Part shown: positions 10,783-31,703 of the stretch, in pieces
Numbering within the stretch: position 1 is the first letter of the stretch
Layout of the letters: each line of letters begins with the position of its first letter
Assembly (NCBI RefSeq): GCF_036231965.1
Contig: NZ_CP109499.1
Span: 2,232,001-2,296,000, forward strand
Direction of reading: 5' to 3'
Source: Streptomyces sp. NBC_01428
Lineage (GTDB): Bacteria > Actinomycetota > Actinomycetes > Streptomycetales > Streptomycetaceae
Length of the DNA: 64,000 bases
Translations under genes and position numbers: made by a program
The notes under the pieces: generated by a model
The model's database searches: none
What the model was told of the DNA's origin: nothing
Seen by the model: only the letters and a program-made list of their open reading frames with translations

Positions 10783-11871
10783 GTGATTGAGGTCGACATA
10801 CAGGCTCACTCTGCGGATGTCCCACCCCTCCACCTGTTGAAGGCGGAGCAGCTTCCCGCCACGAGAGGCGCCGTCACCGGCACGATGAACCAGCGCGTCG
10901 CGGACGCCTTGCGGACCGTCATCGACATCACTCCACAGGACTCCGACCGACGCGCGCTGGCCGCCGTCGACGCCGCCCTGACCTGCCTGGCCTCACCGCC
11001 CGCTGCCGCCGCGTACACCGATGCGGAGCGAAAGGCCCTGCCGGATGATCTCTACGAGGAGCATGACCTGTTCTTCGGTGCGATCAGGGTCACCGGGAAC
11101 TCGGTGGAGACGTTCGTCTCCACGATGCTCGAAGCCCTCCGCAGCCAGCTCGACGACGCCCTGTCGGCCGGGATCACCCTCAGCAGCGGTGAACGGGCCG
11201 ATCTGCGGGAGGCGTTCTGGACGACGTTCCACATGGTGTGGCGTATCGGGGTGGCCGGCACGCCGTTCGAGAACGCGGCTCGTGCTCGCGCCTGGGTGAC
11301 GGACGTGAGGACCGGCGATGTGAAAGGGGGGCCTCTGATTCGCTGGCGTCTGGGCCACCAGGTGTTCTTCGCGCTCATCCAGGGGCTGATTGTTTCGGTC
11401 GGCTGCCTCGAGGAATGCCTCAGGGACGATCCGGATGACGTCGACAGCGCCTGCCGGCTGCTGGAGGACGCGACGGCGCTGATGATCGGGTCCGGCGCCT
11501 CGCTGCGGTACGCCGGCGATTTCACGCGCACGCACTACGCGGATTCGGTGCGTCCCGCGATGATGCCGCCGCACATCAATGCCAAGTTCAGCGGTCTGCA
11601 GTTGCGCGATCACCGGATCCTGCTCAAGTTGCTCCACCGGGTCAAGCCGCTGGTCGCGTCGCCCGCTCCGGCCGTCGACAAGTCCTACAGGTTGCTGCTC
11701 GACGCGATGTCGACGGCCTATGACGCGCACATCTCGGTCTGCTCGAGGTTCGGCGGCGACCGTGAATCGAGTCTCCGCACGCCCGGCTCGACGGTTCCCG
11801 CGGTGGAGGTCCTCCAGCGATTCCGCGACCGTCGACTGGGTGCCGCCACGCCGGATCGACCGGCGGAGTAA
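10783..11871 (+). CDS. Uncharacterised protein in NRPS cluster
   Basis: I do not recognise this 362-residue protein. I chose the GTG at 10783 because AAGGAG sits about 10 nt upstream; a longer frame from 10738 lacks a site. It is soluble and looks mostly alpha-helical, with no signal peptide and no membrane segment. Notable polar clusters are YEEHDLFF, FWTTFHMVW, LEECLRDDPDD and FTRTHYADS. These spaced Glu/His/Asp residues could be a metal site of the haem-oxygenase-like diiron type, but I cannot establish that. It follows the P450 by 63 nt and precedes a hairpin, so it is likely the last gene of the aminotransferase-P450 transcript. A role in precursor or tailoring chemistry is inferred from context only. 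Confidence 0.75.
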   Translation: MIEVDIQAHSADVPPLHLLKAEQLPATRGAVTGTMNQRVADALRTVIDITPQDSDRRALAAVDAALTCLASPPAAAAYTDAERKALPDDLYEEHDLFFGAIRVTGNSVETFVSTMLEALRSQLDDALSAGITLSSGERADLREAFWTTFHMVWRIGVAGTPFENAARARAWVTDVRTGDVKGGPLIRWRLGHQVFFALIQGLIVSVGCLEECLRDDPDDVDSACRLLEDATALMIGSGASLRYAGDFTRTHYADSVRPAMMPPHINAKFSGLQLRDHRILLKLLHRVKPLVASPAPAVDKSYRLLLDAMSTAYDAHISVCSRFGGDRESSLRTPGSTVPAVEVLQRFRDRRLGAATPDRPAE

Positions 11872-11883
11872 TTCGGTCATCCC

Positions 11884-11911
11884 TTGCCGCGCGCTGTCGC
11901 GCGCAGGGCAA
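11884..11911 (+). terminator. Hairpin between the unknown gene and NRPS 2
   Basis: TTGCC-GCGCGC-TGTC-GCGCGC-AG-GGCAA folds into an 11-bp stem with a 2-nt bulge and a 4-nt loop, 12 nt after the preceding stop. There is no U-tract, as is common in Streptomyces. It implies that the second NRPS may have its own promoter in 11912-12000. Confidence 0.5.
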
Positions 11912-12006
11912 CGTCCCCTCCCGCGCCGATCTGTGCTGCCGTGGTCCCGCACTGCCGAGTAGCTGCGAATTCGTGCGATCTCACCACCGAAAGAGAGTAA
12001 TTGGCA

Positions 12007-24180
<12,174 letters not shown>

Positions 24181-24240
24181 CGCGGCTCCGCGTGCGATCC
24201 GCCGACACGTCCATCACCTCAGAGAAAGGGTTCTTCGCCG

Positions 24241-25539
24241 ATGACGACTGCGCTCGCTCCCGGTCTGCCGGCCGTATCCGGACTGTCCCATCTGTTCTTG
24301 GTGCTCGCCCTGATCATGGCCTGCTGCCATGTCGCGGGCCGGGTCTGCCGACGGCTGGGGCAGCCTCCGGTCATCGGTGAGATCGTGACCGGTGCGGCAC
24401 TGGGCCCCTCACTTCTCGGAGCCGTCTGGCCCTCCGGACAACGGTGGCTCTTTCCCGCGGACCTGCTGCCCGTGATCAACGCACTGGCCCAGGTCGGCCT
24501 GGTCCTCTTCATGTTCCTGGTCGGCTACGAGTTGAACGTGGAGCACGTCCGTGGTCGCGGAAGGGTCGCCGCGTTGGTCAGTCATGTGAGCGTGGCCGTG
24601 CCCATGATCGGCGGGGTTCTCCTCGCGTTCGCGATGTACGGGCGGTTCGCCGACCCCGGTATCGGGTTCCCGGCGTTCGCGCTCTTCATCGCCGTGTCCA
24701 TGAGCATCACCGCGTTCCCGGTGCTCGCACGGATTCTCACCGACCGGAGGATCGACCGCACACCGGTCGGCGCCCTCGCCCTCACGTGCGCGGCCGTCGA
24801 CGACATCACCGCCTGGTGCCTGCTCGCTCTGGCGACGGCGCTGGGGCGGGGCACCTCCTGGACCTCGGTGCTCACCACCGTCGCCCTGACCGCTGTGTTC
24901 GTCTCCGTGATGATGTACGGGCTGCGTCCCTTGCTGGCCCGGCTGGCCGAGCGTCACGCGGACCGGCCGGCGGGGGGAACGTCACTCCTGTTCGTGCTCC
25001 TCGCGGGGATCCTGCTGGCGTCCTTCGCGACCGACTGGATCGGCATCCACCCGATCTTCGGGGCCTTCCTGTTCGGCGTCGTCGTTCCGCGCGGCGCGGT
25101 GCAGACGGCGGCCGTGGAACAGGTGCGAGGCGTCACCGTGGTGCTGCTGCTGCCGCTGTTCTTCGCCTATTCCGGACTGCAGACCGACTTCCGGCTGATC
25201 GGCGCGGATCCCGCCCTGTGGGGCTGGTGCGCCCTCGTCGTCGCCGTCGCGATCGTCACCAAGTGGGCGGGGAGCACGGGTGCGGCCCGGCTCACCGGCC
25301 TCGGCTGGCAGGAGTCGCTCTCCCTCGGTGCCCTGATGAACTGCCGGGGACTGACCGAGCTCGTGGTGCTCGGCGTCGGACTGGAACTCGGCATCATCAC
25401 CCCCACCGTGTTCGCCATGCTGGTGGTGATGACGCTGGTCACCACGGTGCTGACGGCCCCCGCGCTCGCCCTGATCGACCGCCTGGCCGTCCAGCAGCGG
25501 GCAACTCCCGTACAGCGACGAGAAGTCGTGGCCAGGTGA
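24241..25539 (+). CDS. CPA2 cation/proton antiporter (Na+/H+ exchanger domain)
   Basis: An integral membrane protein of 432 residues with about 12 hydrophobic segments and no cytoplasmic nucleotide-binding (TrkA) domain. Family landmarks are LGQPPVIGEIVTG in the second segment, VGYELN, the paired aspartates in CAAVDDITAW, and FLFGVVVPRG. It begins 60 nt after the NRPS with AGAGAAAGG upstream. Antiporters of this type are known in glycopeptide-type NRPS clusters, where a role in export or self-protection has been proposed but is not settled. The ion specificity cannot be read from the sequence. Confidence 0.9.
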   Translation: MTTALAPGLPAVSGLSHLFLVLALIMACCHVAGRVCRRLGQPPVIGEIVTGAALGPSLLGAVWPSGQRWLFPADLLPVINALAQVGLVLFMFLVGYELNVEHVRGRGRVAALVSHVSVAVPMIGGVLLAFAMYGRFADPGIGFPAFALFIAVSMSITAFPVLARILTDRRIDRTPVGALALTCAAVDDITAWCLLALATALGRGTSWTSVLTTVALTAVFVSVMMYGLRPLLARLAERHADRPAGGTSLLFVLLAGILLASFATDWIGIHPIFGAFLFGVVVPRGAVQTAAVEQVRGVTVVLLLPLFFAYSGLQTDFRLIGADPALWGWCALVVAVAIVTKWAGSTGAARLTGLGWQESLSLGALMNCRGLTELVVLGVGLELGIITPTVFAMLVVMTLVTTVLTAPALALIDRLAVQQRATPVQRREVVAR

Positions 25540-25684
25540 CCGTCATGGTGCCGGACGCATCGGCGCTTCCGCCGCCCTCCGGAGCACTCGGCCCGCGGCC
25601 CGCGACCAGGACCTCGTCGCCCCCACACCTTGTCACCCCGCCCGAGCACGCCGAGCAGGCATGCGTGGCCAGAGAGAGCGAGAC

Positions 25685-26431
25685 ATGACACCCGAGATAG
25701 ATCAGATCTTCCAGGACGTGAAGGACCGGCACGGAGCCGGCTCCATCACCCGCGTCGAGGAGATGGTGTACGCCAAGCGGCAGGAGCGCCATCCGCTGCA
25801 GAAGGACGCCAAGTGGATCATGCCGGGGATCTCCCGGACCCCCTGGCACGATCCCTACGAGCACCCCGAGATCGAACCCGTGGTGCGCGCCTTCGAAGCC
25901 GGGCACGCCGCCATCAAGCAGGAGCTCGCGGACGCGTGGTCCGATCGCAAGAGCGCCTTCTCCGACTACGAGCACTATCTGAGCCGTCAGGAGAACTGGC
26001 AGGCGCTGTATCTCTTCCGTGACGGCGGGCCGGTCGAGTCCTCCGCCGCCCTGGTGCCCACCGCGTACAGCGTCCTGACCCAGGAGGTCGTCGAGCAGGG
26101 GAAGCTGTGCCCCCTCCTGGAGAGTCACTTCTCGACGCTGCTGCCGGGTGCCTCGATCGCCCCGCACTGCGACCTGTGGAACTTCAGCATCAATCTGCAC
26201 CTGGCGGTCGACATCCCCGAGGGGTGCGGCATCACGGTCGCCGACGAGACCCGGCACTGGCAGGAGGGCGAGTGCCTGCTCTTCGACTACTCCTTCGTGC
26301 ACGAGGCGTGGAACAACGGCTCCCGGCCGCGCACCTGTCTTCTCGTGGACCTGTGGCATCCGGAGACGACGGTGCCCGAGCGTGAGGCCCTCGTCGGTCT
26401 CATCACCGAGATCCGCCAGCTGATGGGCTAG
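25685..26431 (+). CDS. Aspartyl/asparaginyl beta-hydroxylase family enzyme
   Basis: A 248-residue double-stranded beta-helix oxygenase of the Asp_Arg_Hydrox family. The first iron ligands lie in APHCD, the second histidine in FVHEAWNNG, and the 2-oxoglutarate arginine in RPRTCLLVDLWHPE. I took the ATG at 25685, preceded by AGAGAGAG; an upstream in-frame ATG at 25661 is also possible. Bacterial relatives in NRPS clusters beta-hydroxylate Asp, Asn or His-like residues, free or on carriers. Here it closes the NRPS block 145 nt after the antiporter, so tailoring of one peptide residue is the reasonable inference; the actual substrate is unknown. Confidence 0.85.
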   Translation: MTPEIDQIFQDVKDRHGAGSITRVEEMVYAKRQERHPLQKDAKWIMPGISRTPWHDPYEHPEIEPVVRAFEAGHAAIKQELADAWSDRKSAFSDYEHYLSRQENWQALYLFRDGGPVESSAALVPTAYSVLTQEVVEQGKLCPLLESHFSTLLPGASIAPHCDLWNFSINLHLAVDIPEGCGITVADETRHWQEGECLLFDYSFVHEAWNNGSRPRTCLLVDLWHPETTVPEREALVGLITEIRQLMG

Positions 26432-26539
26432 CGTGCCGCCGCGGTCTCGTCGAGGGTCGTCCGGTCGTGGGCCGGGCGGCCCTCTTCACCGGCAGAGCGG
26501 GGTGGGGCGGGGTCCGTCGAGGCTCCGCCGCCGGGCGGG

Positions 26540-26728
26540 TCACCAGTGCGGTGTGGGGACGCTCGGCGCGTCGCCGTCACTGTCGCGCACGGGCCGTGGT
26601 GGCTGGTCGAGGACCTCGCGGGCCGTGACGCCGTGGCCCCGGGCCCGGCGCCGGCGGACGCGTGTCAGGCCGCCGAGGAGGGCCAGACGTTCGAGGAACA
26701 GAACGAATGCGGCTTTGTTCCGCTTCAC
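26540..26728 (-). CDS. Possible small cationic peptide divergent from the LuxR regulator
   Basis: A 62-codon frame starting at GTG 26728 with a good GGAAGGA ribosome binding site 6 nt upstream. The predicted peptide starts hydrophobic and basic (KRNKAAFVLFLERLALLGG), followed by an Arg-rich stretch and a Pro-rich C-terminus ending in His-Trp. The AT-rich stretch 26729-26790 would be its promoter, shared with the divergent regulator. Evidence is limited to start context and position. It could be a chance frame in GC-rich DNA. Confidence 0.35.
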   Translation of the reverse strand: MKRNKAAFVLFLERLALLGGLTRVRRRRARGHGVTAREVLDQPPRPVRDSDGDAPSVPTPHW

Positions 26729-26827
26729 GGCGATTCCTTCCGAGAGGGTCTGGGAAAATCCATCGCAGATCTGAACAATGAGCATGACAGGGGCTGTTGG
26801 GGTCGTCTGGCTGATGAGGGGGGTTGG

Positions 26828-27889
26828 GTGGGCGGCATCGGTGAGGACGGCGAGATACCGGGCCCGCGTACGGCGGCCGGGTGGGCGTCGCGCGAGGCGC
26901 AGTTGTCCGAGGACGCCGTCCGGGTGTTCCGGTGGGTGAGCGACCAGGGATCGTGCGACGCGAGGACGCTGGGCGCGACTCTGGGATTGCCGGAGACCCG
27001 CGCGGCGTCCGCGGTGACGACGCTGACCGAATTGTTGCTGCTGCGTCATCCTCCGGGGAACCCAGAGGAGCTGGTCGCGGTGGCGCCGGACGAGGCGCTC
27101 GCGGCGCTGGTCGCGCCGAGGGAGGCCGGGCTGCGCCGGCAGCTCGCCGAGATCGACCGGCTGCGGGCCGAACTGTCCGTCCTGGCGCCCTTCTACGCGC
27201 AGGGCAGGCGGCAGTGGCGGGGCCGGGCGCCGCTGACGGAGGTCACCGATCTGAAGACCGTCGTGGGGATGATCACCGAGGCGACCATGCGGTGCCGTCA
27301 GGAGGTCCGCACCTGCCATCCGGGGGGCGGCCGCTCCCCGGCGCTGCTGGAGCAGGCGTTCGTGCAGGACCGCGACATGCTGCGGCGCGGGGTGCGGATG
27401 CGCACGCTGTACCAGCACACGGCCCGCTATCACCTGCCCACCCAGGAGTACGCGCGGCGGATGACCGACGAGGGCGCCGAGATCAGGACGTTGAGCGAAC
27501 TGTTCGGCCGCATGGTCGCCTTCGACGCGGAGTCGGTGTTCATCCCGCACCAGGACGATCTGGACGCGGCCATCGTCATCCAGGAACCGTCCACGGTCTC
27601 CTATCTCTGCGCGACCTTCGATCACGCCTGGTCGCTGGCCGAGCCCTACCACCCGGCCTGGACGGAGAGTTCGGCGCGTGACGAGGTGAAGCAGGCCATC
27701 GTGCGGCTGCTGGCCGAGGGCATGAAGGACGAGATGGTGGCCCGGCGGCTGGGGATGTCGCTGCGCACCTGCCGCAAGCACATCGCCGAGATCATGGAGC
27801 AACTCGGCGCGGCCAGCCGCTTCCAGGCCGGGTACCTGGCCCGCGTGCAGTCCTCCGGTCCGGCCTCGGCGGCAGCGGGCGGGACCTGA
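26828..27889 (+). CDS. LuxR-type regulator with TrmB-like sensor region
   Basis: A transcription regulator of about 353 residues. I chose GTG 26828, just after GAGGGGGG, because the 90 residues encoded further upstream do not look like protein and overlap a divergent frame. The N-terminus (EDAVRVFRWVSDQG, then LGLPETRAASAV) forms a winged-helix-like segment. The middle (RDMLRRGVRMRTLYQHTARYH onward) matches the phospholipase-D-like domain seen in many Streptomyces regulators of this type. The C-terminus (AEGMKDEMVARRLGMSLRTCRKH) is a LuxR helix-turn-helix. There is no receiver domain, so it is not a classical response regulator. It sits downstream of the NRPS block and may control it. Confidence 0.85.
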   Translation: MGGIGEDGEIPGPRTAAGWASREAQLSEDAVRVFRWVSDQGSCDARTLGATLGLPETRAASAVTTLTELLLLRHPPGNPEELVAVAPDEALAALVAPREAGLRRQLAEIDRLRAELSVLAPFYAQGRRQWRGRAPLTEVTDLKTVVGMITEATMRCRQEVRTCHPGGGRSPALLEQAFVQDRDMLRRGVRMRTLYQHTARYHLPTQEYARRMTDEGAEIRTLSELFGRMVAFDAESVFIPHQDDLDAAIVIQEPSTVSYLCATFDHAWSLAEPYHPAWTESSARDEVKQAIVRLLAEGMKDEMVARRLGMSLRTCRKHIAEIMEQLGAASRFQAGYLARVQSSGPASAAAGGT

Positions 27890-28316
27890 GAGCCTCGCCG
27901 GAGCGGACCGTCGGCCGCCGGGCGCCGACCGCGTCGCACCGGACGCGGCCCGCCGGGATCCCGCTCCGCCGGAGCGGCCCCGAGCCGGCGGCGAGGCGTC
28001 CGTGGCCGGGGCCTTGCCGGCCCGGGGAGGCGGCCGCAGCCGCGGTTCCGACCGGGCACGACCTGTCCGCCGTGCCGCCGTGGCCCGGCTCCGGGGCGAG
28101 CCGGCCGCCCGAAGGGCGTCAGGCCGTGTCATGCCTGGTACGGGGCGGAGGGCATCGCCGCCCCGACGGCGCTCTCCGCCGCCGTGCCGTGGGGAACCCG
28201 CATCCGCCCCGGGCGGAACACCGCCGCTGTCGGCCCCGGCCCGCGAAACGTCCGCACGCGGCACCGGCCACCGTGGCCGGTCCCCTGTTCCCCTGCCACG
28301 GCCGCCCGGGGACCAC
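27890..28316. other. Convergent intergenic region
   Basis: This is about 430 bp between the convergent LuxR and SARP genes. The only structure noted is a GTCGGC/GCCGAC stem at 27910-27929 with an 8-nt loop, a possible weak terminator. No gene is supported. Confidence 0.4.
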
Positions 28317-30209
28317 CTAGCACCGGTCTCCCGCCGCGGCGGCCTGCTCGCGGGCGAACAGGAGGGTCAGCCACGGCAGTTCGTAGCGCACCTCGTCCGG
28401 GAGCACGGCGAGGTGCGCGGTGACCTCGGGCAGCGACGGCGGTGGCAGGACGCCGACGTCGATCAGTTCCTCCAGGGCGCGCTGGGCGTCCCGTCCGTCC
28501 CGGCCCAGGGCGCGGGCGGCGGCGGGGAGGGTGAAGGAGGAACCCGGCAGTGCGGCCAGCGCGTCGAGGGAGGCGCGGGCGGGGACGGGAAGCCGGGCCC
28601 ACGCCGCGGCGAGGCGGGCGCGGACCCCGAGGCCGCCCGACGCGAGTTCGTCCAGCGCCTCCAGGGGGTGTTCGAGACGGTCCGCGTACTGGGCGAGCGG
28701 CATGTGGCGCAGCACGGACAGGCGGTTCCCGGCGGCTCGCAGGGCGAACGGAAGGTGATCTGTGGCGGCGGCGATCCGGGCGGCCGCGGCGGGTTCGGCG
28801 GTCAGCCGGGGGAGCCCGATGACGCCGCCGAGCAGGTCCAGGGCCTCCTCGGTGGACAGGGGCGGGAGTTCGACCCGGTGGGCGGACTCCAGACAGGGGA
28901 GCCGGCTGCGGGAGGTGACCAGCGCGGCCGTGGTGCCGGACGGGGGCAGCAGCGGGCCGAGGGCGGCGGCGTCGGGTGCGTCGTCCAGGAGCAGCAGGAT
29001 CCGGCGTCCGGACAGCCAGGACCGCCAGACGGTGGCGGCCTCCTCACGGCCCGCGGGCAGTCGTTCCGTGCAGCCGAGCGAGCGGGCCAGCTCCGCCAGG
29101 ACCGACGTCCAGGGGCGGGGGGAGCCGTCCTCGGCGCACAGCCGGGTGGCGACCACGCCGTCGGTGTAGCGCGCGGCGAGGCGGTGGGCGACGTGCACGG
29201 CGAAGGCGGTCTTGCCGGCGCCCGCGGCACCGGTCACCAGGACCGGGGGGCCGCCCTCGGTGTCCAACTGCGCGCTGACCGCGTCCAGTTCCCTGGTGCG
29301 GCCCGTGAAGTCGGAGAGGTCCGGGGGGAGCAGGCGTGACCCGGCGGGTGCGCCGCGCGGCCGGGGCGGCGCCAGGTCGACCAGCAGGGAGCGGTAGGCG
29401 CTCTGCAGGGCCGCACCGGGCTCCAGGCCCAGTTCCCTGGACAGGAGTTGCCGGCAGTCGTCGTAGGCGGCCAGTGCCTCCGTCCTGCGGCCGACCTGGT
29501 GCAGCGCGGTGAGCTGGACGGCACGCAGCCGCTCCCGCAGGGGGTGGCGGCTCACCATCTCGTCCACGGTGTCCGCGACCGGGCCCGGGTCCCCGATCTC
29601 CAGCTGGGCCTCCGCCCACGCCTCGTAGACGGCCAGCCGTCGGGCGTGCTGCCGGTCGACGGCGGCGCGCAGTACGTCGGCGCGGGCCGCGAGGTCGCTG
29701 AAGGGGGCGTGCCGCCACAGGTCCAGCGCCTGGCGGTACGTGCGGGCCGCGCGGCTCGACGCTCCGGCGCGCATCTCGGCGTCGCCGTGCCGGGCCAGTT
29801 CGTCGAAGCGCAGGGTGTCGCACTCCTGCGGGGTGAGGTGCAGGACGTAGCCGCCGGGTCCGTGGCGCAGCCGGCCCAGGTCGTCGGGGTCGAGCACCCG
29901 GCGCAGGGTCGACACGTACACCTGGAGGTTCTTGCGGGCCGTGCGGGGCGGGTCGTCCGGCCAGACGGCGTCGGTCAGTTCCTCCAGCGACACCGGCGTG
30001 TTGGGGCGGGTGAGCAGGACCGCGAGGACCAGGCGCTGTTTCAACGGTCCTAGTTCCAGGGGCAGTCCGTCACGGGAGGCCCGCAGCGGGCCGAGGAGGG
30101 TCAGTCGCAGGGGGGCGGCGGTTGCGCCGCCGCCGATCCCACCGGCGGGCTCGCGTGGAATTCCGGGAGCCGAATCCGCGCCGCGGCTTTCCGTGAGCGA
30201 ATCGACCAT
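28317..30209 (-). CDS. SARP-family transcriptional activator with NB-ARC ATPase domain
   Basis: A 630-residue AfsR-like regulator. The N-terminal OmpR-type DNA-binding domain (about residues 35-130, LLGPLRASRDG, VSLEELTDAVW, LQVYVSTLRRVL, GGYVL) is followed by a bacterial transcriptional activation domain (about 135-280, ending SRELGLEPGAALQ). An NTPase module follows, with Walker A GAAGAGKT and a Walker B-like RRILLLLDDA. It lacks the long C-terminal TPR region of AfsR. SARPs switch on adjacent antibiotic clusters by binding direct repeats, and this gene is divergent from the radical SAM operon at 30615, its most likely target. The ATG at 30209 follows a GA-rich ribosome binding site. Confidence 0.92.
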   Translation of the reverse strand: MVDSLTESRGADSAPGIPREPAGGIGGGATAAPLRLTLLGPLRASRDGLPLELGPLKQRLVLAVLLTRPNTPVSLEELTDAVWPDDPPRTARKNLQVYVSTLRRVLDPDDLGRLRHGPGGYVLHLTPQECDTLRFDELARHGDAEMRAGASSRAARTYRQALDLWRHAPFSDLAARADVLRAAVDRQHARRLAVYEAWAEAQLEIGDPGPVADTVDEMVSRHPLRERLRAVQLTALHQVGRRTEALAAYDDCRQLLSRELGLEPGAALQSAYRSLLVDLAPPRPRGAPAGSRLLPPDLSDFTGRTRELDAVSAQLDTEGGPPVLVTGAAGAGKTAFAVHVAHRLAARYTDGVVATRLCAEDGSPRPWTSVLAELARSLGCTERLPAGREEAATVWRSWLSGRRILLLLDDAPDAAALGPLLPPSGTTAALVTSRSRLPCLESAHRVELPPLSTEEALDLLGGVIGLPRLTAEPAAAARIAAATDHLPFALRAAGNRLSVLRHMPLAQYADRLEHPLEALDELASGGLGVRARLAAAWARLPVPARASLDALAALPGSSFTLPAAARALGRDGRDAQRALEELIDVGVLPPPSLPEVTAHLAVLPDEVRYELPWLTLLFAREQAAAAGDRC

Positions 30210-30614
30210 CTCCCCCTCAGCCCCTTCCCCAACCGGTGTCGTCGGGGTTCTGGGCGAGGGAAATCATTCCGTACACGAAAGCCTCCGAGGAGCGGCAGGG
30301 GGTGAGGGAATCCGCGAGGAGCCGTGAACGCGTCGGGAATTCGGTGCCATTCCTTCGGCCTTCACAGCATGCGCACACGCCGGTTCGGGGGCCATGGACT
30401 CGAGGATGGCTCAAGGTGCATGCAGCAACAGACCCGCCGGGACAAAGGGGTGACAGAGTTTCAAAGCGGGGCGATTCGACGGGGCGTGGTGCTCTGTGGA
30501 TCGCTGCTGTGCGCCCCGCGTCGCGTACCGCCGCCGAACCGGCCGCGAACCGTGACCGAACCGGTGTCCCGCACGGTGGGGCCGCACGTCCCGGGGACCG
30601 ACGGAGGTGACGAG
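30210..30614. other. Divergent intergenic region between SARP and radical SAM operon
   Basis: This 405-bp spacer separates the divergent SARP and radical SAM genes. An open frame continues upstream of the radical SAM start, but its residues look random and the strong GGAGGTGA at 30603-30610 fixes the start at 30615. It contains the candidate SARP repeats listed separately. Confidence 0.5.
30400..30417 (+). promoter_or_regulatory. Candidate SARP-binding direct repeat
   Basis: TCGAGGA (30400-30406) and TCAAGGT (30411-30417) are heptamers spaced 11 bp start to start. That is the spacing and TCGAG-like consensus known for ActII-ORF4-type SARPs. The second copy is degenerate and no third copy is clear, so this is suggestive only. 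Confidence 0.35.
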
Positions 30615-31703
30615 ATGCGGCTGGCGGAGATCATCGAGCTACGTCCGGTACCCGCGGCGGGGCTGCTCGCCACCCTCACCAGGCGCTGCCCGCTGAGCTG
30701 CGCCCACTGCTCCACGTCGTCGGGGCCGCGCGGCGAGGACACGCCGGGCGGGGCGCTGCGCCGCTTCGTCGCCGGCTTCACCCCGGCGGACCGTCCGGAG
30801 GTCCTGATGCTCACGGGCGGTGAGCCGTTGCTGCGGCCCGCGCTCGTGGCGGACCTCGCGGCGCTCGCGTCGGCGGCAGGAACGCGGACGTCGGTCCTCA
30901 GCGGCATGTTCTTCGCGGGCGAGGGCCGGGTGCCCGACCGCATCCTGCGCGCGCTGCGCAACGTCGCCCATTTCTCGGCGAGCATCGACGTGTTCCACGA
31001 ACGTGAAGTACCGCGCGCGGCGGTCTTTCGCGCGATGCACCGCATCATGGAAAGCGGAATCGACGTGAGTTTCCATGTGGCGGGGACCGCTGAGGACGAC
31101 GCGTATCTCGCGGACGTCACCCGGTCCATTCGCAGCGAATTCCGGGACCAGGCGGCGGTTCTGGTCAATCACGTCAGGCCGGTGGGGCGTGCGGCGAGCT
31201 GGGCGACCGCGCGCACGGTCCCGCTCCGGGACACCGCGGAGACGGGTCCGCTGTCCGACGTACCGCCGGCGCCGTGCGCGATGGCGGCCTGGCCGGTGGT
31301 CGCCTTCGACGGCACCGTCGCCGCCTGCTGCAACCAGGTGGTGGTGGACGCCCGCCCGGTTCCGGACCATCTGCGGCTCGGACACATCGCGGAGGACGAC
31401 TGGGCCGCCGTACGGCGCCGCTGCCAGGAGTCGCCCGTGCTGCGCACCGTCCGTACGGCCGGGGTCGGGTCGTGCGCGGACTGCCGTGCGCTGGCCCGGC
31501 GGCCCGGCGCGCTGGAGGCGGCCGAGCGGTCCGGTTCGCGTCCGGCGGCGGGCGCGATGGACGTGCTCGGCGCCCGGCTCCAGCGCGACGCGGGAGCCGC
31601 CGCACTGCTGCGGCGCTACGGAAGCGACCGGTACGCGCCCCTCGTACTGCTCGGCGGTACCCGTGGCGGAGAGGGTGCCGGCGACGAGGAGGTTCCCGCG
31701 TGA
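30615..31703 (+). CDS. Radical SAM enzyme 1 (RiPP-type, auxiliary-cluster cysteines)
   Basis: A 362-residue radical SAM protein starting at ATG 30615 with a near-perfect GGAGGTGA. The iron-sulfur motif is CPLSCAHC (Cys 25, 29, 32) and the SAM-binding GGE is in LTGGEPLL. The C-terminal part carries further cysteines in PPAPCAM, VAACCNQ, RRRCQES and CADC, arranged like the auxiliary-cluster (SPASM/twitch) regions of peptide-modifying enzymes. There is no PqqD-like recognition domain. Its stop overlaps the next gene by 4 nt (GTGA), and the operon includes a 67-aa peptide that is the natural substrate candidate. Confidence 0.9.
   Translation: MRLAEIIELRPVPAAGLLATLTRRCPLSCAHCSTSSGPRGEDTPGGALRRFVAGFTPADRPEVLMLTGGEPLLRPALVADLAALASAAGTRTSVLSGMFFAGEGRVPDRILRALRNVAHFSASIDVFHEREVPRAAVFRAMHRIMESGIDVSFHVAGTAEDDAYLADVTRSIRSEFRDQAAVLVNHVRPVGRAASWATARTVPLRDTAETGPLSDVPPAPCAMAAWPVVAFDGTVAACCNQVVVDARPVPDHLRLGHIAEDDWAAVRRRCQESPVLRTVRTAGVGSCADCRALARRPGALEAAERSGSRPAAGAMDVLGARLQRDAGAAALLRRYGSDRYAPLVLLGGTRGGEGAGDEEVPA

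Noticed and set aside
30324..30614. N-terminal extension of the first radical SAM protein
   Set aside because: The upstream in-frame codons give Arg/Pro-rich random-looking sequence, and a strong GGAGGTGA sits just before ATG 30615.
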